NCBI GenBank assembly: GCA_003427395.1
Contig: BFEA01000258.1
Location: 1,763,276-1,794,328 of the forward strand
Reading direction: 5' to 3'
Source of the DNA: Chara braunii
Taxonomy: Eukaryota; Streptophyta; Charophyceae; Charales; Characeae
Length of the DNA: 31,053 nucleotides
Both the position numbers and the translations under genes were made by a program. Under the pieces are notes generated by a model. That model did no database searches, was not told the origin of the DNA, and saw nothing but the letters and a program-made list of their open reading frames with translations. This document shows positions 1 through 9,655 of the stretch, in pieces (positions within the stretch are counted from its first letter, which is position 1; the number at the start of each line of letters is the position of its first letter).

Positions 1-213
1 ATCCGAATGCAAGCATTCGGTTGGCGAAGCGACCCGACCGGTTTCAGCTGGCCGCCAATGCCAACACTCATCAGGGGTCTGTCGGTGTAGAATAAAACTG
101 ACTGGTCCTATTTAAAGAAACTCGAAGTTCCTACTACTAGCAACTAGAAAACTCAAGCGGGTCCAGAAAACGACAAAATCAAAAAACTTATATTCTACGC
201 ATCCATGGCTCGA
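1..213 (-). repeat. Downstream pseudo-LTR of the PLE (open at window edge)
   Basis: This segment matches 5166-5378 without gaps; differences seen are at positions 45, 46, 64 and 70. Similarity stops abruptly at 213/5378, marking the 5' border of the pseudo-LTR. It continues off the left edge, so its length is at least 213 bp. It contains an 8-bp perfect hairpin (3-20) and a hammerhead ribozyme fold (25-84). Confidence 0.85.
25..84 (-). ncRNA. Hammerhead ribozyme, type I with minimal stem III
   Basis: On the minus strand the core CTGATGA (74-68) and GAAA (45-42) are intact. Stem I pairs GACCC with GGGTC, with an outer CGA/TCG helix after an internal loop. Stem II pairs GTTGGC with GCCAGC, with a bulged T and a G-T closing pair. 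Stem III is just A-T plus C-G around two bases. The predicted self-cleavage is after the C of GGTC, between plus-strand positions 36 and 35. Very short stem III hammerheads are known from PLE pseudo-LTRs. All conserved core residues are present, so activity is plausible. Confidence 0.82.
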
Positions 214-495
214 GGCCCAGGATAACACTACTACGCGCTTTCACATAGAAAATACCGACACACCTTCGTCCGGGAATACAAACCTTACTACTTACTTCCA
301 CAGGTACTGGTATCAGCATCGTCCCATAACCCAAACATATTTTGAAATCACGTGCCATATAATACCTGACGAAACCATTCCTGCCAGATCAATTATTACT
401 CCACATACTACTTCAGATCATCAACAATCTCCCAGCATCATCAATGAGTCTACCAATCTAGATTTTTTCTACTTATCCCCTCATACTCTCACAGC

Positions 496-1839
496 TCAGC
501 CCGCCAAACACTTTACCAAACTGCATCTGTCCCAGTTCGTCAATACAGGTAACCATTGGTCCCATAACCCACCGAACTTACGAGAAAAATTCCTAAGGGC
601 ACTGTCAAAAATATCATCTGGGTATGCGCGCTTCCACAATTCCATTTTTAATGAAAAGAGAAAGGGAAGCTCAGTCCCAGATACGGTTGCAAAACGTCTA
701 CAACGATGCAGAAACGTGCTTACTACAACAACCTTCTGCTGCTTGTTCGAAAACGAGCAATAATCCTGAATACTCTGAAAAATCAACTTCTTCTTCACAG
801 GCACCCTCTGGTTCTTATGAACTGGCAGACTTACTACCTCATTACTACCATTGAAAATTCTCAATACACACCCCAGATAATCCCAGCAATCCCCAATGCT
901 GGTCTGCTCCAACGTTAGATTGCTATTAGAACTCCCTTGAAATTCTTTCAAAATCTGCATAGCCTTCATCAACGAGATTCTGTCTCCCTTCTTATACTTG
1001 ACAAAAACCGATACATCGTCAACGAGACGAAATCCATGGAAAAGAGCCTTATCTGAACCCAAAGAAGAGAGGAAAAGAAACTCATCAAATGCACATAGAA
1101 GACAGGCGAGCGCTGGGCTGGAAGACTTGCCCATGGGAATACCGATTCTCTGCTTCAGCACGCAACCAGAAGCCATCACGAACGTATTACTAAACTCGAA
1201 TTCCACAAATGACAAAATGACCTAAAATTTCATCACCGCCCACCCTTCCTCACCTCGTTTCCTAGCCAGTCTTGCACCTCTACCTCTTCTTTTTACTGCA
1301 ACCCCCATATACTCTTTCTCTTTCCAAAAGTCAATAACCCACGAAACAGCCTGTAAAATAGAAGGGTGTGGGAGGTTGGAAAACATTTCCTTAACATCAA
1401 AAGAAGCACCTAACAAACCCTCCCTCTTCCCGACATCTTTGTTTACCGCAACCAAACTTGGCACCAAATCATCGACGCATCTCAAGTTAAGGTTAGAGCA
1501 ACGGGGTAGACTCCACAACATGCAATTGACGGCCTTTGAAATTATCTTCCCACCAACTGCCGAACCCTCCGGATAAGAGGGACAAATTGGTCTCCACCTT
1601 TCGACGTCCTTATGTTTGGGTAAGCAGTACGCTCGTTCGAACTCGCAGTCACTCTTCCATTTACCCACCACTTCCAAACCTTTGTCTTTGTAGGAGGCAA
1701 CCACATCATCCAAAGCACTTCGTTCGTCACCATCATACGTTAAAAAAGCAGCATTGTCCAAAAAGAGTTTCGCCATACCTCTCTGATATAGCACAGAGCA
1801 ACACACATAGGTGTCACCCATATATCTAGTGGGCAACAA
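496..1839 (-). pseudogene. PLE reverse transcriptase palm and thumb, interrupted by one TAG
   Basis: The upstream part (1839-1222) carries an RPI motif near residue 83 and RT motif A, SFDVKEMFSNLPH, with the catalytic Asp near residue 148. A single in-frame TAG at 1222-1224 interrupts the protein. The same frame then continues to 496 with motif B (IGIPMGKSSSPALA) and motif C (FRLVDDVSVFV), where VDD replaces the usual YxDD as in many PLE RTs, followed by a basic thumb-like region. Both pieces share one frame, so only the stop breaks the RT. Upstream, the frame must shift near 1840 to join the linker and endonuclease. The role is target-primed reverse transcription of the element RNA. The family call is firm; function is lost unless the stop is read through or is an assembly error. 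Confidence 0.85.
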
Positions 1840-2804
1840 ACCATATTGGCGAGCATCTCCCGAAATGGTGACACGTCATCCTCACTATATGCACGTCCAC
1901 TCACCGAGGTCGCATCATTCTTACAAAAACACGAAGAGAAAGCCTCGAGGGTGAAGGAAGAAGAGTCTAGAGGAGGAAGGGAAGAGTGGAGATGAAAGGC
2001 ATTAAGTATCTCTCGCTTTAGTGTCGCAGAAGACCGACTACAAGAAGGTCGCAGAACATTCTTGCTATTCTGCAACCATGACGGGAAAACATCCAATTCT
2101 GAAATCCGAAAAGAAGCATGCCCATCAAACGTAGGAAATTCCTTCGAGATTGACCCACAACAGCATTGAACAGTATTATTCTTGGCAGCCTTCCGAAAAT
2201 TGTGCAAACAGTCCCCAATCGTTCGATTCCTACGCCATACAATTTGCATGCGACGCACTAACACCTCCTTCCAAACCAAAGGTATTTTTAACTCATAGAC
2301 CAGCTGAGCACATAGCCTCCTCACTTTGGATTTTTGAATACTGTCATCATACACCAATTTAACCACTAGCCGTTCTCGCACATGGACACCAAATCTCGAA
2401 AAAATGCATCTCGACAAAATACACCTGAGTCTCCCACGCGATCGTTTCTTACTAAAGGTACGGGCTACAGTAAATGCGACAACCAAGGCTTCAAATGACC
2501 ACGTGCGAAGAGACAAACGAGAGAGAGGATAACTAAGCAACGGAATAAGCGAAGGTTTAAGTGTTAGCGATTTACCAAGAAAGGGAACAACAAACTCAAA
2601 GGTTAGGGTAATACCGTCTTTGATCCAGCCTCTAGCATGCCGAAACAACCCACGTCCGAAAACGCACGAAACGATAGACCCACCATACATACGTTTCAAG
2701 AGTTTCCATCTATCCGTATGCACATCACCTCCGCGACATACAACAACCACACGATGAGTCAACTTGTCTCTACAACTGTCTAAGATCGACAGGAGACTGC
2801 TAGT
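1740..2804 (-). pseudogene. Linker/N-terminal RT region of the PLE EN-RT protein
   Basis: This basic, Arg-rich stretch is in the same frame as the endonuclease and is separated from it only by a TGA at 2805-2807. No ATG is required between the two, so they were once one protein. It contains a short Cys cluster (QCCCGSISK) that could be a metal-binding knuckle between nuclease and RT; I cannot assign it to a named domain with certainty. The frame ends at 1740, overlapping the RT frame by about 100 bp, which places a frameshift near 1840. Low-complexity basic residues and absence of other recognisable motifs fit the divergent RT N-terminus of PLEs. Confidence 0.65.
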
Positions 2805-3281
2805 TCAACCACCAAAACTGCGAAAGAAAAAGAGCAATGACTTACCATCCGAAAACACAGTCGGGCTAAACTTGCGATTCTTCTTGGAACGTCGCCTTCT
2901 CTCTCGCAACCCAGGTCGTGAACGTTTCGATCTTCTAACCTTATCCCTCACATTTAATGACGGTGAAAACAGCCTAATAAAGAATTTCTCGCAAGATCTC
3001 ACCTCGTCCTTCGATGTAGCACACAAAGGTATAATCACATATTTTTGCACGCCCACACGACGAAGCCATCGATACAATCTCTCGTTCCTTACCCTCCCGT
3101 TTTTAGATTCCGAATTCTGCGAACGATACACGTGCTCTCCCCACCTTGTGTGCAAATCCCTGTCCGTACTCCCGATGTACAGATGTCGACACCATGGCGA
3201 AAACAAAGCATAGACCACCGAACCTTTTGTCGTATCAAGATCAAATCCATTCGAAACCGCACATTGTAAAAACCCGCACAA
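2805..3281 (-). pseudogene. GIY-YIG endonuclease domain of the PLE, N-terminal position
   Basis: The GIY-YIG nuclease fold is visible in order: VYA at residues 23-25 (the GIY position), YIG at 35-37, the RDLHTRWGEH helix with the catalytic Arg near residue 46, and the catalytic Glu in CEKFF near residue 98 followed by SLNVR near 108-112. In PLEs this nuclease nicks target DNA to prime reverse transcription. There is no ATG: the frame opens at a TAG near 3300 and the first codon listed here is TTG, so the true start is probably lost by frameshift or lies upstream in another frame. A basic tail follows the domain, then a TGA at 2805. All key residues remain, so the damage is in the frame, not the active site. 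Confidence 0.83.
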
Positions 3282-3442
3282 TTTAACCCCCCATGGGATC
3301 TACCCTGAGACAATTAGCAATAATGTAATCACAATCAGCAGAGAGTTGAGAGGTCTACATCTTAACCAATCACATGACAACGAACGAATTCGAACACAAC
3401 AATGAAGAAGACTCCAAAGCCACGACGCGGTCGGGGACGAAA

Positions 3443-4786
3443 CTATGAAGTTGCCGAGTCATCGTTGACCTCGGTACTGCCCTTTCCCCCTTCCTCTCCC
3501 TCCGTTACTTCGTGAATAACAACACCACCCTTCTTGACAGTACTTCCTCGTAACACACCAAACGCCACGTCATCCCGTTTCAACGCCAAATCCTCCTTCG
3601 TTTTATCCAGAGTGGAATAGGTAACTCCTTCTTTAGCACACAACGCCACCACCTTGTCTTTCTTCAGTGGTTTCAAAAACTTACGTGTCTCTGCCAAGAA
3701 GGCATCCCGATCATTGGCTTCCACGGCCAGCACGGCAGGATTAAGCTGCTTCTTTCCTTTCTTCCCAGTCGTAGCTACCTTGTCCAACCGTGTCTTCAGG
3801 TTCGACGCCAACGGAGTCGACCGCTCCACCGCCAGCTTCGCCATCTTCTCTTTTAAACGTTCAACCTGTTCCGCTTGTCGTCTCCCGTTGAGTTCGCGCA
3901 ATCGCCACTCCTTCAAGAGCTCGATCTCGTGCTCCTGATGTTCCACCTTCTCCTTAAGTTTAAGGTCCTCCATCGCAGGTGAGTGCGTCGATACCATCCG
4001 AGCTCGAGTCCTCATTCCAGGCACCAGAGTAGCGGTAACAACGACACTGCCTCGTTTGTTACCTGGCCGTAGCGCTTCCGTTCTCCAAACATCAGCAGCA
4101 GCATTCGCCTCCTCACTGACTGTCCTTAACCTAGCAATTTCCTCTTCCATGGCGAGTCGACAATCCGATCTAGCCTTCTCCTCCTCTAAGTCCCTCTTGT
4201 ACTTACCGTAAACATTCTCGGAAGTTGACACTCTCTGACCGTTACGCAGCGCCATTCGCAAACCTTCAATCTTGACACGCAGCTTGCTAGCCTCGTCATC
4301 TTTATTACTTTTCTTATTTTCCAACAATTCCCGCACAGCGTCCAACTTGCTTCCCATCTCATTCCTCATCTCAGCCTGAAAGTCCTCTCGCGCTTTCTTT
4401 TCTTGAAGCATTCGTTCCTCTTCTCCATTCTGTTTCTTAACCCATTCTTCTTCTTCCTTCTTGCATTGTTCCTTGGCGATTTCCGCATCTTGATGTGCTT
4501 TGATACCTACGACCGTTGCCTCCAGCGATTCCACCCGTGGTCTCAACCCTCCTCCGTAACCATAGTTGAAGCCACTGTAGCCGCCGGATACCCCAGCCAT
4601 GGGGACGTTGACCGCAGGGGTACTAGGGACAGTAACGAACACAGTACTGGGATTGGTAGGGACAGCAGCAGGAGTAGCAGAGAAAGTAAAACGACGATAT
4701 GGAAGAGGGCAGAAACGAGACAGATGACCGAGTTGTCCGCAATTGTAACACTGGCGATTTGCCAACGGCTGACCAGTATTCGCCAT
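3443..4786 (-). CDS. Retroelement ORF1: CCHC zinc-knuckle, coiled-coil protein
   Basis: An intact 447-residue frame starts at a real ATG (4786-4784). Residues 13-26 form a retroviral-type zinc knuckle, CYNCGQLGHLSRFC (C-x2-C-x4-H-x4-C), which binds nucleic acid. A Pro/Thr/Val- and Gly-rich stretch follows (about 30-85), then a long Glu/Lys/Arg-rich region (about 90-320) with heptad-like spacing, predicted coiled coil. The tail is basic, then acidic. The organisation suggests an RNA-binding, self-associating Gag-like protein that packages the element RNA. It lies 160 bp upstream of the EN-RT frame on the same strand and downstream of the (GA)n leader. Similar CCHC proteins are abundant in charophyte genomes. 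Whether it belongs to the PLE or is a captured gene is inferred from position inside the two pseudo-LTRs. Confidence 0.8.
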   Translation of the reverse strand: MANTGQPLANRQCYNCGQLGHLSRFCPLPYRRFTFSATPAAVPTNPSTVFVTVPSTPAVNVPMAGVSGGYSGFNYGYGGGLRPRVESLEATVVGIKAHQDAEIAKEQCKKEEEEWVKKQNGEEERMLQEKKAREDFQAEMRNEMGSKLDAVRELLENKKSNKDDEASKLRVKIEGLRMALRNGQRVSTSENVYGKYKRDLEEEKARSDCRLAMEEEIARLRTVSEEANAAADVWRTEALRPGNKRGSVVVTATLVPGMRTRARMVSTHSPAMEDLKLKEKVEHQEHEIELLKEWRLRELNGRRQAEQVERLKEKMAKLAVERSTPLASNLKTRLDKVATTGKKGKKQLNPAVLAVEANDRDAFLAETRKFLKPLKKDKVVALCAKEGVTYSTLDKTKEDLALKRDDVAFGVLRGSTVKKGGVVIHEVTEGEEGGKGSTEVNDDSATS

Positions 4787-4963
4787 GACACTGCACCGAA
4801 AGGTAACAACGAAGCCACTCGTACGTAGTACTACCTCTACGACGGTTACCCCGCGAAGGGAAGCTGTCGATATAATGACGACAACACTTCACCGAGCCTT
4901 AGATGACAGTAGACACAACCGAACCAGAGAGACCATTAACATTCGTCAACGCACAAAGACACG

Positions 4964-4965
<2 letters not shown>

Positions 4966-5037
<72 letters not shown>

Positions 5038-5038
5038 N

Positions 5039-5095
<57 letters not shown>
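4966..5095. repeat. (GA)n microsatellite in the PLE leader, with N at 5038
   Basis: About 130 bp of nearly pure GA lies between the upstream pseudo-LTR and ORF1. The unresolved base at 5038 implies the true repeat length is unknown. Apparent Arg-Glu or Ser-Leu frames through it are artefacts. Confidence 0.95.
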
Positions 5096-5099
<4 letters not shown>

Positions 5100-5165
5100 A
5101 ACGACGACCAAGTCAATGAAATCCCGAACGCGACGTTTCAACGAAAAATAGTACATGAAAGAACA

Positions 5166-5378
5166 ATCCGAATGCAAGCATTCGGTTGGCGAAGCGACCC
5201 GACCGGTTTTGGCTGGCCGCCAATGCCAGCACTCGTCAGGGGTCTGTCGGTGTAGAATAAAACTGACTGGTCCTATTTAAAGAAACTCGAAGTTCCTACT
5301 ACTAGCAACTAGAAAACTCAAGCGGGTCCAGAAAACGACAAAATCAAAAAACTTATATTCTACGCATCCATGGCTCGA
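5166..5378 (-). repeat. Upstream pseudo-LTR of the PLE
   Basis: This is a direct repeat of 1-213. The 5' border of the element is set at 5378, where the two copies part. The lower-coordinate border is not defined because the other copy is cut by the window edge. Confidence 0.85.
5190..5249 (-). ncRNA. Hammerhead ribozyme copy with mutated core
   Basis: Stems I, II and III are as in the copy at 25-84, and stem II is even better paired (GCTGGC/GCCAGC). The core reads CTGACGA, a change at the tolerant position 7, but the GAAA box reads AAAA, so the G12 general base is lost. This copy should cleave poorly or not at all. Confidence 0.75.
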
Positions 5379-5846
5379 AGTTCCAGGCTGGCCAAATGCA
5401 GAACCCTCTACTGACAGATCTTCACGTCGGGCATCTTCGATTTGCAGATAGAACCATGCTCAGCATGCTGGAGTAAGGGTATGGCCACCCCATCGTGCAA
5501 TTGTCGCACCTCGACCTCGGGCTTCCCAAGACCGTTTCGTGTGCAAATATTACAGATACAGTAAACTCTTCCTTGTTTCAAGTTCTGACATGATAGCACT
5601 TTTCTACAGAAAGAAGTTCAAAGAACCATACGCGACGTACAGATGTCAACTTGCCAAGTCAATCCTGGAACATATGGTTTTGACTAACTTGCAGACCGAG
5701 TGGAGCCCAACCACATCGATGAGACTCTGAGATGAAACAATGCAGACTGCACCCACATGCATTATGACCACTGACCAGGGAAATTTTGTCCTTGGGCCCC
5801 GAAAGTAGGCTATTTCCTCAGGGTTCCGTTTGTAGACTACTCGTTC
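5379..5846. other. Flank between PLE and foldback element, no gene seen
   Basis: There is no ORF with recognisable domains, no tRNA-like boxes and no repeat shared with the rest of the window. Confidence 0.6.
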
Positions 5847-6290
5847 TTTTAACAGCAATTTCGTCAAAACGGACATTTTTCATTTTTTGAACGAAATTGA
5901 AACCGACTAAATTGGCCCGATTCATCATGATGTCGAAATTTTGACGAAATTGAGGGTCCAGCGTTCTTAAAACGCCATACCCCCTGGACTCCAGCTAAGT
6001 CCAGATACATCCAGGTGACGATGACATTGAGCGTCCGGCGTTCTTAGAGCACCATACCCCGTGGACTCCAGCGAAGTCCAGATACATCCAGGGGGTCCGG
6101 CGTTTTAAGAACGCCGGACCCCCTGGAGTCCAGCTAAGTCCAGGTACATCCGGGGGGTCCAGCATTTTAAGAACACCGGATCCTCAAGAGCTAAAATTTT
6201 GACCTGAATCCGGCCAATTAGTCGGTTTCAATTTCATTCAAAAAATAAAAATTGACTGTTTTGAGTCTTTTGACGGAAGTGCTGTTTTTT
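5847..6290. mobile_element. Foldback element with about 85-bp terminal inverted repeats
   Basis: The left arm (about 5847-5945) and right arm (about 6189-6290) are reverse complements with scattered differences and one roughly 9-bp indel; the shared core includes TTAGTCGGTTTCAATTTC. No transposase is encoded, so it is a non-autonomous element. I see no clear target duplication. Confidence 0.7.
5955..6184. repeat. About 62-bp palindromic tandem repeat, 3.5 copies
   Basis: Units beginning near 5955, 6031, 6094 and 6156 share GGACTCCAGCTAAGTCCAG and GTCCGGCGTT. The third unit contains a 14-bp perfect hairpin, GGGGGTCCGGCGTT and its complement around TTAAG (6091-6123). The array occupies the centre of the foldback element. 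Confidence 0.75.
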
Positions 6291-6499
6291 CCCTCTTTTC
6301 ACCAGTCTGAGGCTGACAGGTTAGGATTCATAAAGATGGCCTACCAATAAGCAGCTTAGTGGTTAACATGGCCAGCCGGCAGCCAGATATGTGGGCATGG
6401 CAATAGGCTATAAGAAGACAATACAGGTGTGTAGTAGAGCAGACATGAAGACTGGCAGACAGACGGACATAGACCAATAGACAGACAGATAGCTCAGAT
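6291..6499. other. Spacer with weak tRNA-like box A, no gene
   Basis: GCAGCTTAGTGGTTAACATGG (about 6352-6372) resembles a Pol III box A, but no matching box B or cloverleaf is visible. Confidence 0.3.
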
Positions 6500-7150
6500 G
6501 GGCAGACATGTCAAGCAGAATCCCCATATTGATGCTTTGAGTCATGGACTCTTTTACCCTTGTCAAAAGTGGACGACACCACAAACAACACCAGGCAACG
6601 CTATTGGGGCAACCCAACCGCACAGTGCAAAGCTAACTGCCTGACACGGCAGTGCCCCACGCAGCAGTGCTGCAAAAGGCCAAACTACCCAGCGCACAAG
6701 CAAAATGCACGGGAAGACAAGGCGTGCGGATCGGCAGCAAGGCAGCAATTCAGCAAGGCGCAGAGCACAACACTGACATGGCAACTGAACTACACGGCAA
6801 ACAGACAAGCTTGTAGGGAAAGGCATGCCAAGTGGGTGGGCAGCACGGCAATGGAAGAGCGCAGACGAGCCCTTCCACACATCCAACGCAGACCAAACCC
6901 ATCCATCACCCACTCACACCACAACTGAAACCCCACAGAGTACTGGTTCCGACCGCCTGCTGAGCCAGGGAAGTCACTCCGACGAACATCTGTCATCAAC
7001 CGTAATACTGTACCCACAGACATCCCCAATAGTACTACAGGCAATTCAAATAACCTGCCACCTACTAAGAGGTGCTCACATAGACATGCAGAAAGTACTT
7101 AGAAAACCTTGGAGAAAAAGAAGGCTATACAATAGTATACATTTTTAATT
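6500..7150 (-). repeat. Dispersed repeat family C, copy 1 (inverted)
   Basis: Its reverse complement resembles 7760-8235, sharing ACAAGGGT...GTCCATGAC and a TTGCC-rich body. Its 6930-7030 part matches 8735-8830 in direct orientation (GCTGAGCCAGGGA, TCACTCCGACGA). No coding capacity is seen; the ORFs are low-complexity. Confidence 0.55.
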
Positions 7151-7759
7151 TTTTTTTGTGTGTGTGTGTGTTGTCATATTGCTATACACTAAAAAAAAAA
7201 AACATGTCGTTGACTGTGCCAGACTGTTTCGTCAGACTTTCACCGATTATCAGGAGGGTAATCCCCGACAGTCTGCCCAAGATACATTTGACTGATGGAT
7301 AAGGACTCACCACATCGCCCAGAGTTAGCAACACCCCTGAGAAAAGTGGTCGACTTTACTCACACCAACCCTGCAATGCTAGCAGACGGTCGGTCTAAAC
7401 CCCTGACAAGAGTGAGCGAGTGTGTGTGTTTGAGAGGTCTGTGCTCCAAGGCGCGCGAGATACGATACTTGATTACTTGTACCCGCACAGCTCCGACAAA
7501 CCATATCGGCCCACCTTGAATGAATGAGACAAAGCAGGATTGACGTTCCCCGCAGCAAAAGGCCGACAAAAAAAAAGTTCACAGGGGCAGGACAGATGCA
7601 TCCAGTAGTGGAAAGTAGGGAATTTTAAACCGGACTCTACAAGCAGCATCTACTCTTCAACTGTAGTACATGGATAGACATGGGACAGACGCATCCAACA
7701 GTGGAAGGCAGGGGAAGACAATGTCGAATGATGAGAGTAGCATCAATGCTTCAGACGCC
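7151..7759. other. Spacer with short (TG)n and A/T tracts
   Basis: It contains a T8(TG)7 tract and an A12 tract (7150-7201) and no recognised gene. A GACAGTCTG motif recurs at 7268 and 8146. Confidence 0.5.
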
Positions 7760-8235
7760 ATTTTCAGACAGACCAGAACACACGCAGTGTGGTGTGGCCG
7801 TGTTGCTGGTGTTGCCTTCCGCTTCGCGGCTCCGCTCCCTTGCCGCTCATCCGCTGGCCGTCCCTTCCTTGCTCATTGCTTGAATGCCTTGTAGTTCACT
7901 TGCCTTGCAGGTGCTGCCTTGTGCTCCACTGCCTGGTTGCCGTGCTACGCGACCGCTAGCATTGTCGTTCCCTGCTGTGTGGTTGCCTTGTTGGTGTTGC
8001 CTTGTGCTTCACGACGTGGTTGCTGCACTGCTTTTCCTGCGCGCGTTCCTTGCAGTCGTTTTTGGCGTTGTGCAGCCGTGTTGCCTCTACTGCGTTGCCT
8101 GGTGCTCCGCAGGGTTGCTGCCCGCTGCTGTGTTCTGTTTGGGGGACAGTCTGACTTCAACAAGGGTCAAAGGGTCCATGACCCAAACCATCCGATATGA
8201 AGACTCCGCAGATTGTCAAGGGTTCAGCCTCCTGA
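7760..8235 (+). repeat. Dispersed repeat family C, copy 2
   Basis: A TTGCCTTG/GTGCTCC-rich body ends in CAACAAGGGTCAAAGGGTCC, the reverse complement of the 6500-6570 region. Together with copy 1 it forms a large inverted arrangement with about 400-bp diverged arms. Confidence 0.5.
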
Positions 8236-8520
8236 TGAGTCGGTGCAACTCCGAGGAAACGACCTTTCATCATCAGCTTTTAATTTATTATTTTTTTCGA
8301 TCTTTGTTTTTGCCTTGTGCTGTTTGTTTGCACACCCTCCTCCCCCCTACCCTCCAACCTGTCCTTCACTGGTTTCTGTTCTTCTGGTCGCTTTGCTGTT
8401 TTTTTATACTTGTACTTGTGCCCTCCACACGTGGTTAACAGGGACCCCCAGTTTCAGCTGCTGACTAACTGGTCCAAAACTATGGTATCTACGCTATGAC
8501 TTGGTGGCAAGTTTGGTTAA
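8236..8520. other. Spacer, pyrimidine-rich, no gene
   Basis: T/C-rich sequence without recognisable coding content. Cys- and Leu-rich ORFs here are composition artefacts. Confidence 0.5.
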
Positions 8521-8524
8521 AATG

Positions 8525-8980
8525 ACCCTTGGATTCTGTTATAAATGGCATGACAAGTTGTCTGAAAATTAGGGCCTCCGTGAACCGCCTCTCCACCACA
8601 CAGCGAACACAACAATTTGTCGAGAACCACATGCGAAGCAAGCGGGACAGGCAGCTAGGCAGTGGCAGAGCGACGAGGCAGTCCACACATCCAACACGGA
8701 GCAAAGCAGCACAACACCTACTCACATCACGATTGAACACCGCAGACTGTGGGTTCCCACCACCCGCTGAGCCAGGGAGTCACTCCGACGAGCATCCGTC
8801 ATCACCCACAGGCAACACAGACATCCCGAACTGAGCAGCCCCCTAAGAGTGCAGTAGGCACTCCAAATGAGGAACCACCGACTGTCTGGCACTGCTTATT
8901 AGTGCTCAGTTGGGTGAGTAAAAGTACTTGGAAAAAATCAGAGGGAGAACAGACAACAAGAGGAAAACAGACAGACATAA
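8525..8980 (-). repeat. Dispersed repeat family C, copy 3 (inverted)
   Basis: It runs in the same orientation as copy 1 and shares the CCGCTGAGCCAGGGA and CACTCCGACGAGCATC blocks. It is followed directly by the foldback element and (TG)n at 8991. Confidence 0.5.
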
Positions 8981-8985
8981 AATTT

Positions 8986-9022
<37 letters not shown>

Positions 9023-9024
9023 GC

Positions 9025-9121
9025 GCAGTTATTTCTTAAGTTTAACTTAGCGGCTGTCTTTCTCTGCACTACCATAGCTAGACCCCGTTATAGTACGGGT
9101 GAGGCGCCATGTGCGCACTTG

Positions 9122-9215
<94 letters not shown>

Positions 9216-9329
9216 CAACTGCGCACATGGCGCCTCACCCGTACTATAACGGGGTCTAGACCCACATGTGTGTGTGTGTAACAACTGCGCAAATGGCTCC
9301 TCACCCGTAGTATAACGGGGTCTAGACCC

Positions 9330-9379
<50 letters not shown>

Positions 9380-9476
9380 CAACTGCGCACATGGCGCCTC
9401 ACCCGTAGTATAACGGGGTCTAGCTATGGTAGTGAAGAGAAAGACAGCCGCTAAGTGAAGCTTAAGAAATAACTGC
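9025..9476. mobile_element. Foldback element with about 104-bp arms around (CA)n/(TG)n
   Basis: The left arm (9025-9128) and right arm (9373-9476) are near-perfect reverse complements, including CTAGACCCCGTTATA and GAGGCGCCATGTGCGCA. Inside, 9081-9258 is itself a near-perfect palindrome centred on CACGTG at 9171-9176, and a further unit (9279-9332) repeats the arm sequence. The (CA)n and (TG)n tracts (9124-9213, 9333-9377, plus 8991-9020 outside) form part of the arms. No protein is encoded; His-Thr and Cys-Val frames are microsatellite translations. Confidence 0.75.
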
Positions 9477-9600
9477 ACGGGTGACCGGTGCATAGTTCCG
9501 AATTCGCAGGAAGGAATAACAGTAACAGGGGCACTGCGGTTATGGGCCGAGGGAGGGCAGTTAGAAACTGCAAAAACAGATTCTGAACTGTTACAGCTTT
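9477..9600 (-). repeat. Dispersed repeat family D, copy 1 (inverted)
   Basis: Its reverse complement resembles 10084-10222 and 11134-11262; all share CTGTTTTTCTTGCAGTTTC-like and GAACTGTGCAGCAGTCACAG-like blocks, here diverged. Confidence 0.5.
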
Positions 9601-9655
9601 GTGCACTTCTAGCCGTTGGAAGTTCGGAAGTGGCAAAATCAGGTGGCCACTCGTG

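Larger units (their letters stand above)
1..5378 (-). mobile_element. Penelope-like retroelement (PLE), permuted EN-RT type
   Basis: On the minus strand the order is: pseudo-LTR (5378 to 5166), (GA)n leader, CCHC ORF1, GIY-YIG endonuclease, linker, reverse transcriptase, a 282-bp 3' untranslated part (495-214), and a second pseudo-LTR copy (213 to 1). The two end copies are direct repeats differing at about four of 213 positions with no indels, so the insertion is fairly young. The nuclease lies upstream of the RT, the order described for the Naiad/Chlamys PLE clade, whereas canonical Penelope elements have it C-terminal. The left end is cut by the window edge, so total length and target duplication cannot be seen. 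ORF1 is intact but the EN-RT frame is broken, so this copy is not autonomous as assembled. Confidence 0.85.

Noticed and set aside
3654-3938. Plus-strand ORF inside ORF1
   Set aside because: It overlaps the intact minus-strand zinc-knuckle ORF and has no domain of its own.
4785-5255. Long Arg-Glu-rich ORF across the (GA)n tract
   Set aside because: It is a translation of a microsatellite containing an N, with no real domain.
8233-8275. Hammerhead ribozyme at CTGATGAG...GGAAAC
   Set aside because: Stem II pairs (TCGG/CCGA), but a G-G mismatch closes it and no stem III or stem I can be drawn.
7884-8438. 184-residue Cys/Leu-rich ORF
   Set aside because: Composition follows the TTGCC-rich repeat family; no start context or domain, and inverted copies are not coding.
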